From Puniceicoccaceae bacterium (GTDB taxonomy: Bacteria; Verrucomicrobiota; Verrucomicrobiia; Opitutales; Coraliomargaritaceae): DNA of 11,219 nt. The notes beneath the pieces are model-generated. The model saw nothing but the letters and a program-made list of their open reading frames with translations. It was not told the DNA's origin and searched no databases. Each line of letters starts with the position of its first letter. Position 1 is the first letter of the stretch. Positions 1 through 7,929 of the stretch are shown piece by piece. The translations under genes and the position numbers were made by a program. Location of the stretch: the NCBI GenBank assembly GCA_011522825.1, contig WTIG01000068.1:1-11219 (forward strand), given 5' to 3'.

Positions 1-662
1 TCCTCAACATCTTTAGTTATTTGTGTGGTGGGTGTTGTTTTTTCTTCAAACAAATTTGAAAAATAAAATGAGGGTGTACTATTTAAATAATTAATAATAT
101 AAGTCATTCTGTCAGAAACAGTAACAGTTTCTTCGTGGATTTCTCCTTCTTGGATGCGATCAGTGAGCCTTCTTAAAACGCTATTAAATACATTCCATAA
201 TTCAACTCTATCAACTGGCTTGAGTTCTGTATCTGAATCGGGATTCTTGGAATGTGTAAAATCTCTTGGTAAATAGTCATTGGCTTTCGCAATCAGGGAT
301 TCTATCTCTTGAGCGATATTCTTGAATTTTTTATATTCTATGAGTTTTTCAACCAGCTCCCATCTTGGGTCAGCGCCATCGTCAATTATCTCATTGGTGT
401 CACGATCTTTTTTGGGTAATAAATAGCGACTCTTGATATACATTAAGGTGGATGCCATAACAAAGAATTCTCCTGCAACCTCTAAGTTTAGGCTTTCCAT
501 TTGATTGATACTTTCGATGTATTGATTTGTTACTGAGACTATTGGAATGTCATAGATATCAATTTCATCTTTTTTGATTAAATAGAGTAAAAGATCCAGT
601 GGCCCTTCGAAGCTAGAAAGGGTGATGAGATGATCTTGATCAGGAATGAGTGCGTCTTGCAT
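1..662 (-). CDS. scpA: Segregation and condensation protein A (ScpA), partial: C-terminus beyond the left edge
   Basis: This is the kleisin subunit of the bacterial condensin SMC-ScpA-ScpB, which bridges the SMC heads and helps to compact and segregate the chromosome in the cytoplasm. About 220 codons are visible from the ATG at 662-660, with no stop before the edge. The N-terminus carries the family hallmark FEGPLDLLLYLI (residues 18-29), followed by DIYDIPIVSVTNQYI (35-49) and AGEFFVMASTLMYIKSRYLLP (about 63-83), the helical region that contacts the SMC neck. A charged middle section follows. The visible end contains SDRMTYIINYL and FLFSNLFEE, which resemble the start of the C-terminal winged helix that binds the SMC cap. 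Full ScpA proteins are about 240-280 residues, so some 20-50 residues are missing. The gene starts 5 nt after the lptD stop and is probably cotranscribed with it. The start is clear because the GPLDLLL motif lies close behind it. The family call is firm. Confidence 0.93.
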   Translation of the reverse strand, partial: MQDALIPDQDHLITLSSFEGPLDLLLYLIKKDEIDIYDIPIVSVTNQYIESINQMESLNLEVAGEFFVMASTLMYIKSRYLLPKKDRDTNEIIDDGADPRWELVEKLIEYKKFKNIAQEIESLIAKANDYLPRDFTHSKNPDSDTELKPVDRVELWNVFNSVLRRLTDRIQEGEIHEETVTVSDRMTYIINYLNSTPSFYFSNLFEEKTTPTTQITKDVE

Positions 663-667
663 GGCAA

Positions 668-2809
668 TTAATAGGCAATAAGTTGTAAGCCGATATCAAA
701 GCTGAGGTCATCGCCCCTGCGTTCATCTTTTCTGTAATTAATTGAGTAGCTCGTCCTCCAACTGGTATTGGAAATTTTATCAATTCCTAACTTAAATCTG
801 GGGATGGTGTCATTTTTTAAATCAGCCCAAAGAATGGATGTTAGGTGTGTATTGTCATTCAGTTTATAGAGGAAATCGATGCTGATTTGATCGACTAAAT
901 TTTCTTTAAAATATGAGCTTAAGCCTAATTCCCAAAATAGGCTACTCGTTAGGACTAATCTAGTATAATTCTCAACAAGGTTTAAGGATTGGCTTTTTAA
1001 TCGTGATGCGATTTCGAATTTAAGCCAGGGTGCGGGATTCATTTTAAATTCTAACCACAGTGCATTCTTTTCCGATACAGTATCATTTGGATTACGGTTT
1101 TCGTATTTATGATAAAAGTCAGCAAACAAGTGTAACTCCATTATATTCCTTGAGCCGTAAGAACCTCGCTTGGTTTGAAAATAGTTGTTTAAGCTTAGGC
1201 GGGTGAGGAATAATTCATTGATTTGGTCTAAGTTTCTATAATCAATTAAAGAGGTTGAGGGTCTTGAAAATAAGAATGAGGGACTTAATTCATTTGAGGT
1301 GTATGCATTGAGCTTAGTACTGTCTAATGATTGAATGCGATTGATGCTAATAGATGGTTCGAAAATATGCCTGAGTCCTTGAACTTTCCACAATTCATTA
1401 TTTGTTGGATAGACTGCCTGGTATCGGCTTCGAATATCTAAGCCATAGAGTAGAAAATCATAGCTTTCATCAAATGGGTCAAGTTCTGGGTCGTTCGATG
1501 AGAGATTTTTAGCATATTTGAATCCACGATATTCTATCTTCGGAGATATCTTTAGCCACTTCTTAAAGCTATAACTATCGGATATTCCATAATTTAGATC
1601 TAAGACTGTATATTTGAGTGAATTGAGTGAGCTGAATAAGGATGTGTCTAATGTGGCCTCCTTAATTTCAGAATAAGAGATATTTCCATAATGATATAGG
1701 GAAGAACCAAAAATTGGATTAGGGAAGTAGTGTAAATTAATTTCTGGGAGGCGTTCACGAGTCTTTGAAAAATCATCATTTTCGAAGTGTATAAATGCAC
1801 CCATTCCGAAATTATTAGTTATGTAAGTCGTTTCAAAGAAATTGAGTGGAAATTGATTTTGGTTATAAATAGTTTCTTTGAAATCACGAGTTACTTCAGA
1901 GTCTGATAGGTCGTTAGTCTGGAGAGTGAGGAATAATTGATTACCATGAATTTGCTTATGCTGTGCCAAAAGAAAGTCTCGTTTTTTATCGATCGGCTGA
2001 TTAGCGATATCTACTCCTGTTTCTCCTTTGTCGCTTATGTAGCCTGAGCTTACAGCCCCTGTAATCCAGAAATTTTCTCCCTTTTTATGGTATTGAATAG
2101 CTGGCCCGTATAATGCACCTCGCTCGGAGTAATAGTCTAAGTTTAATCCCACTCTAAGCCATTCAGTGATAGGGAAAAGGGTTAGTGTTTGGAGATAAGT
2201 TCCATAATCCTCTTCATGGCCGATTCGGGTATTAACTATATAAGGATTATTTTCTAAATCATACTTGATTTTAGGTAAGTAAAAAACAGGGACTTCTCCA
2301 ATTCGTAATAAAGCCTTGTCAAAAATCACCTCTTTATCTTTTTCGGTATTTACAATAGTAACTGTCTGAGCTTTTAAATTTGGGCTGAGTGGGTGAGGAT
2401 CTCCATAATAGAAAACTCCTTGATTGAAATTAATCGTTTCTTCATTTCCGCCGCCACTTTTTGCAGTTATGAAATAGGGCCATACTCCATATTTTATATT
2501 GTTTATGGAAAAAGTTTTGCTTTCTACATCGAGGGCGAAATCGTCTGAGAGTAATCGATGGTTATTCGAGACAAAATTGATGCCGCCCCGAGCATTTAAT
2601 AAATTATAATTTTTATAATAGGTAATGGTATCCGCTTTTAGGCGAATATCTTTAAAATCAAAAGTGGCCTCATTACTCGCGACTAATTTTTGTGAAACTT
2701 CATCAAATTCAATAGGATTGATTGAACTGAGTTCAGGCAAATTCGCCTGTAAAACGATTGCTGAACTTAGGTAAAGGAAGAGTGTCGTGTGTAGTTTCTT
2801 GAGTAGCAC
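668..2809 (-). CDS. lptD: LPS-assembly outer-membrane protein LptD (OstA/Imp family)
   Basis: This is the probable outer-membrane beta-barrel that, with the lipoprotein LptE, inserts lipopolysaccharide into the outer leaflet. It has 713 residues, against about 780 in E. coli. Residues 1-22 look like a Sec signal peptide (KK at 4-5, hydrophobic core LFLYLSSAIVL, likely cleavage after LQA). Residues about 45-115 repeat the OstA/LptA jellyroll pattern (IRLKADTITYY, LLNARGGINFVS, LLSDDFALDV). The barrel domain opens with PVFYLPKIKY and includes YYSERGALYGPAIQY, close to the family's 'PVFYLP' and 'YxSxRG' motifs. The C-terminus, IGLQLIAY, ends in an aromatic residue, as BAM substrates do. The start is GTG at 2809-2807: an in-frame TAA lies eight codons upstream and no in-frame ATG lies between. 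I see no cysteine anywhere, whereas proteobacterial LptD depends on disulfides. lptD is divergent from glgB and is followed closely by scpA. Beyond the motifs the sequence is divergent, as is usual outside Proteobacteria. Confidence 0.85.
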   Translation of the reverse strand: MLLKKLHTTLFLYLSSAIVLQANLPELSSINPIEFDEVSQKLVASNEATFDFKDIRLKADTITYYKNYNLLNARGGINFVSNNHRLLSDDFALDVESKTFSINNIKYGVWPYFITAKSGGGNEETINFNQGVFYYGDPHPLSPNLKAQTVTIVNTEKDKEVIFDKALLRIGEVPVFYLPKIKYDLENNPYIVNTRIGHEEDYGTYLQTLTLFPITEWLRVGLNLDYYSERGALYGPAIQYHKKGENFWITGAVSSGYISDKGETGVDIANQPIDKKRDFLLAQHKQIHGNQLFLTLQTNDLSDSEVTRDFKETIYNQNQFPLNFFETTYITNNFGMGAFIHFENDDFSKTRERLPEINLHYFPNPIFGSSLYHYGNISYSEIKEATLDTSLFSSLNSLKYTVLDLNYGISDSYSFKKWLKISPKIEYRGFKYAKNLSSNDPELDPFDESYDFLLYGLDIRSRYQAVYPTNNELWKVQGLRHIFEPSISINRIQSLDSTKLNAYTSNELSPSFLFSRPSTSLIDYRNLDQINELFLTRLSLNNYFQTKRGSYGSRNIMELHLFADFYHKYENRNPNDTVSEKNALWLEFKMNPAPWLKFEIASRLKSQSLNLVENYTRLVLTSSLFWELGLSSYFKENLVDQISIDFLYKLNDNTHLTSILWADLKNDTIPRFKLGIDKISNTSWRTSYSINYRKDERRGDDLSFDIGLQLIAY

Positions 2810-2921
2810 ACTTTTATTTATGGGTTCGCATTAAGTTTCGACAAGAAATTTATTAAAAAGAAATGAATATAATGTTATTTTAAATCGTGACTTCTTAAGT
2901 GAATAGCTTAATTAAGACGAT
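2810..2921. promoter_or_regulatory. Divergent lptD/glgB intergenic region with a candidate promoter for glgB
   Basis: This 112-bp AT-rich spacer must hold the promoters of both divergent genes. On the plus strand there is a perfect TATAAT at 2868-2873, which would give a glgB transcript starting near 2880 with a leader of about 40 nt. No good -35 hexamer lies 16-18 bp upstream of it; TTCGAC at 2837-2842 is too far away. On the minus strand the overlapping hexamer TATATT (2871-2866) could serve lptD, also with a poor -35. No Shine-Dalgarno motif precedes either start. The assignment is by consensus only. Confidence 0.35.
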
Positions 2922-5156
2922 ATGCGGATCAATAAAAGTGATTTTGAAGCATTAATCGGTGCCTATTGTTCAAACACGCATTCAATATTGGGGATGCATC
3001 GCCTGCCTGACCCCTCTGGGAAAGAAAAGGGTGAATTAGTTGTTCGTGCCTATTTGCCGAATGCCGAGGAGTGTTCTGTGGCTAAGTTGAATAAATCACG
3101 CTCTAATAAAAAAGAAGTGTTATTCCCTTTAGAGCGTATTGGAAATAGCGATGTTTTTGAAGGTGTTTTAGACGGGCAGAAGGAATTTTTTACCTACCAG
3201 CTTAAAGTTGCCTATAACAACGGAACAATACACCAATTTTATGACCCTTACAGCTTTCTTCCAACGATTTCCGAAGAGTCCTTATACCTTTTCAATGAGG
3301 GTAAAGACCGCTTTATTCATAATAAATTAGGGGCTAACTTTATCACTGTAGACGGAATTAGTGGTATTTCTTTTTCCGTTTGGGCACCTGCTGCTAAGAG
3401 AGTATCGGTTGTGGGGGATTTTAATTTCTGGGATGGACGCAGCCATATGATGAGAGGGTTGGGGTCTTCAGGCATTTGGGAAATATTTATCCCAGGCTTA
3501 ACAGAAGGCGTTAAATATAAATTTGAGATTTTAGGCGAAGCGGGTGTGCCATTTTTAAAGACAGACCCCTATGGTAAATATTTCGAGTCACCTCCTCATA
3601 ATGCTTCAATTGTCTATGATACTTATAACTATAAGTGGAATGATCAGAAATGGCTTAAAAAGCGAGAAAGCGTCAATTGGAAGAATGCACCTTGCTCAAT
3701 TTACGAAATGCATCTGGGTTCCTGGAAACGAAAGATTGAAGATGCTAACCGCCCCTTATCCTATCGAGAAATTGCCGACGAATTAGTGCCCTATTTGAAG
3801 GATATGAAATTCACCCACGTTGAATTTATGCCTTTAGCCGAGCATCCCTTTGATGGTTCTTGGGGCTATCAAGTGACTGGATTTTTTGCACCAACTCAGC
3901 GCTTTGGCAGTCCAGAAGACTTCAAATATTTAGTCGATCAATTACACCAAAATGACATCGGTGTGATTATGGATTGGGTGCCTGCTCATTTTCCTGAAGA
4001 TCGCTTTGCTTTAGCACGTTTTGATGAAACGGCTCTTTATGAACATGAGGACCCTCGTCAAGGTAAGCATCAAGATTGGGGGACGCTGATATTTAATTAC
4101 GAACGCTGTGAGGTGAAATCATTTTTGATTTCCAATGCTTTAGCTTGGTTTGAGCATTTTCACATTGATGGCTTGAGAGTGGATGCAGTGGCTTCGATGT
4201 TGTATCTAGATTATTCAAGAAAAGAAGGTGAATGGGTGCCGAACAAATATGGAGGTAGGGAAAATGTAGATGCGATATATTTCTTAAGAGAAGTGAATGA
4301 TGCAGTTCATAAATATTATCCAGGTGCCTTGATGATTGCTGAGGAATCCACTTCATTTGATGGCGTTTCAAAAGACACAGAATCTGGAGGCCTTGGCTTT
4401 GATTTCAAATGGAATATGGGCTGGATGCACGACATTTTGCACTATATGCAAAAGGATCCAATTTACCGGAAGTATGAACACCATCATTTAACCTTTGGCA
4501 TGCTCTACCAGTACAGTGAATCATTTGTACAGGTATTCTCTCATGATGAGGTCGTCCATGGTAAATGCTCTATGCTATCCAAGATGCCAGGCGATTCTAT
4601 TTCAGCAAAAGCAAATCAATTGCGAGCATTATACGGTTTAATGTGGCTATGGCCTGGCAAGAAAACTTTGTTTATGGGAAGTGAATTTGGTCAATCTGCC
4701 GAATGGAATTATGCCCAAAGTCTTGACTGGCATTTATTGGAATATCCAGATCATCAAGGCATACAATCCGTGGTACGTGATTTAAATGATCTATATATAA
4801 ACACACCAGGTTTAGCGAATGGAGATATTGATTCACGTTGCTTTGAATGGATTGCTTGTGCTGATTCTGAAAGCGGAGTGATTGCGTTTATTCGATGGGG
4901 TGAAACAGAAAATGATAGTTTAGTTGTGGTTGCGCACTTTACGCCAATATACCGAGAAAATTATCGTGTAGGCGTACCGCTCGGTGGCTACTATAAGGAA
5001 ATTCTGAATACGGATGCTCATGAATACGGTGGCTTTGGTTTTGGCAACAGTGGAGGCGTAGATTCAGAGTCAGTCCCTTGGGATAGCCGTGAGAACTCAA
5101 TTTCGATTAACTTGCCGCCAAATTCACTAACGGTATTTCGTTATACTAAGAAATAA
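2922..5156 (+). CDS. glgB: 1,4-alpha-glucan branching enzyme (glycogen branching enzyme, GH13)
   Basis: This cytoplasmic enzyme cuts alpha-1,4-glucan chains and re-attaches them through alpha-1,6 links to make glycogen branches. It has 744 residues (E. coli 728). The order is the GlgB N1 domain (about 8-110, with ILGMHRLPD and VVRAYLPNA), a CBM48 domain (about 148-230, FSVWAPAAKRVSVVGDFNFWDG), the TIM barrel (from YEMHLGSWKR to about 630) and a C-terminal beta domain. All GH13 conserved regions are visible: DWVPAHFP (from 351), GLRVDAVASM with the nucleophile D421, AEES with the acid/base E474, and SHDEVVHGK with D542. The spacing of these three residues (53 and 121) equals that of E. coli D405, E458 and D526, so it should be active. 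No other glg gene is in view; the gene stands alone between a divergent lptD and a convergent lpd. The ATG at 2922 fits the usual short lead to the N1 domain. Confidence 0.97.
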   Translation: MRINKSDFEALIGAYCSNTHSILGMHRLPDPSGKEKGELVVRAYLPNAEECSVAKLNKSRSNKKEVLFPLERIGNSDVFEGVLDGQKEFFTYQLKVAYNNGTIHQFYDPYSFLPTISEESLYLFNEGKDRFIHNKLGANFITVDGISGISFSVWAPAAKRVSVVGDFNFWDGRSHMMRGLGSSGIWEIFIPGLTEGVKYKFEILGEAGVPFLKTDPYGKYFESPPHNASIVYDTYNYKWNDQKWLKKRESVNWKNAPCSIYEMHLGSWKRKIEDANRPLSYREIADELVPYLKDMKFTHVEFMPLAEHPFDGSWGYQVTGFFAPTQRFGSPEDFKYLVDQLHQNDIGVIMDWVPAHFPEDRFALARFDETALYEHEDPRQGKHQDWGTLIFNYERCEVKSFLISNALAWFEHFHIDGLRVDAVASMLYLDYSRKEGEWVPNKYGGRENVDAIYFLREVNDAVHKYYPGALMIAEESTSFDGVSKDTESGGLGFDFKWNMGWMHDILHYMQKDPIYRKYEHHHLTFGMLYQYSESFVQVFSHDEVVHGKCSMLSKMPGDSISAKANQLRALYGLMWLWPGKKTLFMGSEFGQSAEWNYAQSLDWHLLEYPDHQGIQSVVRDLNDLYINTPGLANGDIDSRCFEWIACADSESGVIAFIRWGETENDSLVVVAHFTPIYRENYRVGVPLGGYYKEILNTDAHEYGGFGFGNSGGVDSESVPWDSRENSISINLPPNSLTVFRYTKK

Positions 5157-5160
5157 GGTT

Positions 5161-6573
5161 TTAAGAATGTATGGCTCGATCGTATACATTCATTGCCGCC
5201 TCTTTGATTGATTCACTCAAGGTAGGGTGGGCATGAATAGTGCGAGCAATATCTTCCGATGAACCCCCGTACTCCATGTGTGCGATGCAGGCACTGATCA
5301 TTTCTGATCCGCCCTTAGCAATTAATTGAATGCCAAGTAGACGATCGCTATTTGCATCAGCAATTATTTTCACACTTCCATCTGTTGCATCAGAAGCAAT
5401 GGCACGACCATTTGCACTTAAATTAAATTTACCGACTTTAATCGCTAAATTTTGCTCTTTAGCTTGAGCCTCAGTGATCCCTACGGAAGCAATTTCTGGT
5501 TCTGTGTAAACGACATTAGGGATGACCTTGTAGTTTACGTGCCCAGCTTGGTTAGCGATGAGCTCTACGCAGGCGATGGCTTCTTCTTCTGCCTTATGTG
5601 CAAGCATAGGGCCATCAATCACATCACCGACTGCATAAATTGATTCAATCTCAGTTTGATAGTTTTGATTTACTGAGATGCGTCCTTGATCATCTGTTTT
5701 TAAGCCGATGGCTTCTAAATTTAAATTTTCTGTGTTGGGAACTCTTCCGATCGCAACGAGTACTTTATCGGCTTCCAGTTGTGATGTTTTTCCATTAGAC
5801 TCTAGTTTCAGCGTCACTTGATTTTTGCCCAATGTGCATTCGCTTACTTTAGTATTGAGATGGAAGTTCAGACCTTGCTTTTTGAAAATCTTTTGTGATT
5901 GATCGGCAATGTCTTTATCGTATCCAGCAAGAATCTGAGGAAGAAATTCAATAACATCGACTTCAGCACCTAAACGTGACCAAACTGAACCCAACTCGAG
6001 TCCGATGGCACCCGCTCCAACAACAGCCATTTTCTTAGGTATTTCAGTAAAGGCAATAGCGTGGTCACTGGTAACAATATTCTCTCCATCAATGGGCAGA
6101 CTTGGAATTTCTTTGGGCTTAGATCCAGTAGCAATAATGATTTTTTTTGAACTGATTATTTCGGCTTCATTTTTACTAGAATCCTTACGGATCGATAATT
6201 CAGTAACAGATTTAAAAGAAGCCGTACCTTGAAAAAGCTTGATTTTGTTTTTCTTCATCAAGTGCTCAATACCCATCCTTAATTGCTGAACGGTTTTATC
6301 CTTTTTTTGCATCATAGTTGGAATATCGACATCTAGTTTAGAGGTCTTAATTCCGTGCTGTGAGGCATTATGATTTAAGGTATGGTAAATTTCAGATGAA
6401 TGAAGGAGTGCTTTACTAGGGATGCAACCGACATTTAAACAAGTGCCACCGAGATTGGCACTTTTTTCAATAAGCGCTGTCTTAAATCCAAGATGGGCAC
6501 TTTTTATGGCTGCGACATATCCTGCAGGTCCAGAACCAATGACAGTAATATCAAATTGTGTACTATCGCTCAT
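5161..6573 (-). CDS. lpd: Dihydrolipoyl dehydrogenase (E3 component of 2-oxoglutarate dehydrogenase)
   Basis: This FAD-dependent homodimer re-oxidises the dihydrolipoyl groups of E2 and passes the electrons to NAD+. It has 470 residues, the normal length for the family. The FAD Rossmann motif GSGPAG is at residues 13-18. The redox-active disulfide is in GGTCLNVGCIPSK (C45 and C50). The NAD-binding motif GAGAIG is at 186-191. The second FAD motif YAVGDVIDGPMLAHKA is present. The C-terminal dimer domain carries the catalytic HPTLSE pair (H449 and E454). The gene starts 8 nt after the odhB stop, with no Shine-Dalgarno motif in the gap, which fits cotranscription with sucA-odhB. E3 is often shared between the pyruvate, 2-oxoglutarate and branched-chain complexes and glycine cleavage. 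Its place here suggests that 2-oxoglutarate dehydrogenase is its main partner, but sharing cannot be excluded. Confidence 0.97.
   Translation of the reverse strand: MSDSTQFDITVIGSGPAGYVAAIKSAHLGFKTALIEKSANLGGTCLNVGCIPSKALLHSSEIYHTLNHNASQHGIKTSKLDVDIPTMMQKKDKTVQQLRMGIEHLMKKNKIKLFQGTASFKSVTELSIRKDSSKNEAEIISSKKIIIATGSKPKEIPSLPIDGENIVTSDHAIAFTEIPKKMAVVGAGAIGLELGSVWSRLGAEVDVIEFLPQILAGYDKDIADQSQKIFKKQGLNFHLNTKVSECTLGKNQVTLKLESNGKTSQLEADKVLVAIGRVPNTENLNLEAIGLKTDDQGRISVNQNYQTEIESIYAVGDVIDGPMLAHKAEEEAIACVELIANQAGHVNYKVIPNVVYTEPEIASVGITEAQAKEQNLAIKVGKFNLSANGRAIASDATDGSVKIIADANSDRLLGIQLIAKGGSEMISACIAHMEYGGSSEDIARTIHAHPTLSESIKEAAMNVYDRAIHS
5165..5191. terminator. 8-bp inverted repeat at the glgB/lpd convergence, possible two-way terminator
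   Basis: GAATGTAT (5165-5172) and ATACATTC (5184-5191) form a perfect 8-bp inverted repeat around an 11-nt loop. It starts 8 nt after the glgB stop and lies inside the last codons of lpd. The stem is AT-rich and has no clean T-run on either strand: the lpd transcript continues TTAAAACCTTATTT, and the glgB transcript continues into mixed sequence. It is therefore weak as a Rho-independent terminator, but it is the only candidate structure I noticed between the two converging genes. Confidence 0.3.
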
Positions 6574-6581
6574 AATGATTT

Positions 6582-7859
6582 TTAAAGCCCAATTAACAAA
6601 CGATCTGGATTTTCAATTGCATGCTTAATGTGGTTCAAAAAGGTAACCGCTTCTTTCCCATCGATTAATCTATGGTCATAGCTCAGAGCAAGGTACATCA
6701 TTGGACGAGCAACAATCTCACCGTTTACAACCACCGCTCTTTCTTGAATATTGTGCAGTCCAAGAATTGCTGGTTGAGGAAAATTGATAATAGGGGTGCT
6801 CAACATAGACCCGTAAATACCTCCATTTGAAATTGTAAAAACACCGCCCTCTAAATCTTTAAGCTGGATTTTGGACTCTCTCGCATCCTTTGCAAAATCA
6901 AGAATACTTTGTTCGATCTCTTGAAAGGACTTCTGTTCACAATCTCTAACAACGGGAACGAGTAAGCCTTTTTCTGTACCTACAGCGATACCGATATCAT
7001 AATAATGTTGTTGTACAATAGAATCACCTTCGATTCGGGCATTAACGGCAGGAACGCTTTGCAGGGCATTAACGACTGCTTTTGTAAAAAAGGACATGAA
7101 ACCAAGTTTGATTCCATAGCGTTTAACAAATGATTCTTGGTGAGTCTTTCTCAGTTGCATGACTCGACTCATATCCACCTCATTAAATGTGGTCAGTAAA
7201 GCGGCTTCTTGAGTCGCATTCACAAGTCTTTGGGCAATTTTCTTTCTCAGCGGACTCATCTTCTTACGAGTTTCACGAATCGATGAGTCGGATGAAGTCG
7301 AAGGAGTGCTATTTACAAGAGAATCTAATTGAGCTGCTTTAGTTTCTTTTTCAGGAGAATCATTTGTAGCCTTGGCTGAAAGGATATCGCCTTTGGTAAT
7401 TCTTCCATCTTTGCCAGTACCTTGTACTTGATTGATGTCGACTTGCGTTTCAATGGAATGCTTTCGGCTAGCTGGTGATAAAACTTTTTCTGAATGTTCA
7501 GGCTCTTGGGGCTTTTCAACAACTGCTTCTTTTGTAGGTACTTTTGAAGTCTTAGCCGAAGACTCAATTACGGGTTCTTTGACTTCACTTACCTTAGGTG
7601 CATCTTTGTTAGTCGGAGCTTTTGCAGAATCATCTATTGTAGCAACCGTAGCACCTATGTCGACTTCGGCATCTTGTTCGACTTTGAATTGTATAATTCC
7701 TGATACTTCAGCTGTAGCTTCGGAAGTAATTTTATCAGTCTCTAATTCGTATATGGGCTGATCTTTTTCAACAAAATCACCATCTTTCACAAGCCATGCT
7801 GAGAGAATTCCGCTTGTTATTGATTCACCCATTGAGGGAACTTTTACTTCAGTAGCCAT
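6582..7859 (-). CDS. odhB: Dihydrolipoyllysine-residue succinyltransferase (E2 of 2-oxoglutarate dehydrogenase)
   Basis: This is the core E2 subunit, which takes the succinyl group from E1 on a swinging lipoyl arm and transfers it to CoA. It has 425 residues (E. coli SucB about 405). One lipoyl domain spans residues about 2-77, with the lipoylated K43 in ELETDKITSEA. A charged Pro/Lys/Glu linker (78-125) leads to the peripheral-subunit-binding domain (127-160, SPASRKHSIE and GTGKDGRITKGDIL). A second linker follows, then the acyltransferase domain (about 200-425), which opens with MSPLRKKIAQRL and ends with the catalytic SYDHRLIDG (H396 and D400). TTFNEVDMS and KLGFMSFFTKA are typical of succinyl- rather than acetyltransferases, and the sucA neighbour agrees. 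The ATG at 7859 gives the usual MATEVKVPSMGES opening. The gene is 70 nt downstream of sucA and 8 nt upstream of lpd. The symbol sucB is equally valid. Confidence 0.96.
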   Translation of the reverse strand: MATEVKVPSMGESITSGILSAWLVKDGDFVEKDQPIYELETDKITSEATAEVSGIIQFKVEQDAEVDIGATVATIDDSAKAPTNKDAPKVSEVKEPVIESSAKTSKVPTKEAVVEKPQEPEHSEKVLSPASRKHSIETQVDINQVQGTGKDGRITKGDILSAKATNDSPEKETKAAQLDSLVNSTPSTSSDSSIRETRKKMSPLRKKIAQRLVNATQEAALLTTFNEVDMSRVMQLRKTHQESFVKRYGIKLGFMSFFTKAVVNALQSVPAVNARIEGDSIVQQHYYDIGIAVGTEKGLLVPVVRDCEQKSFQEIEQSILDFAKDARESKIQLKDLEGGVFTISNGGIYGSMLSTPIINFPQPAILGLHNIQERAVVVNGEIVARPMMYLALSYDHRLIDGKEAVTFLNHIKHAIENPDRLLIGL

Positions 7860-7929
7860 AATAAATATTTATGTGATTTATAATTGCGAATTACTGCAAA
7901 TGGCAAATCAGAAGTTTGGAATTTTTCGA

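Noticed and set aside
4093..4371. A 92-codon open frame on the minus strand, antisense to glgB
   Set aside because: It covers the conserved GH13 catalytic core on the other strand. The His- and Leu-rich translation has no recognisable domain.
7432..7761. A 109-codon open frame on the plus strand, antisense to odhB
   Set aside because: It lies wholly inside odhB, opposite the lipoyl domain and the Lys/Glu/Pro-rich linker. Its Ser/Thr/Ala-rich composition is what such a coding strand gives in reverse, and it shows no motif of its own.
6582..7859. Pyruvate dehydrogenase E2 (acetyltransferase) as an alternative for odhB
   Set aside because: The single lipoyl domain, TTFNEVDMS, KLGFMSFF and the neighbouring 2-oxoglutarate dehydrogenase E1 all point to the succinyltransferase.
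7860..7929. Possible terminator or internal promoter between sucA and odhB, including the 12-base palindrome ATAAATATTTAT at 7861-7872
   Set aside because: The palindrome is pure A/T with no room for a loop, and no GC-rich stem followed by a T-run is present. The gap is better read as an operon spacer.
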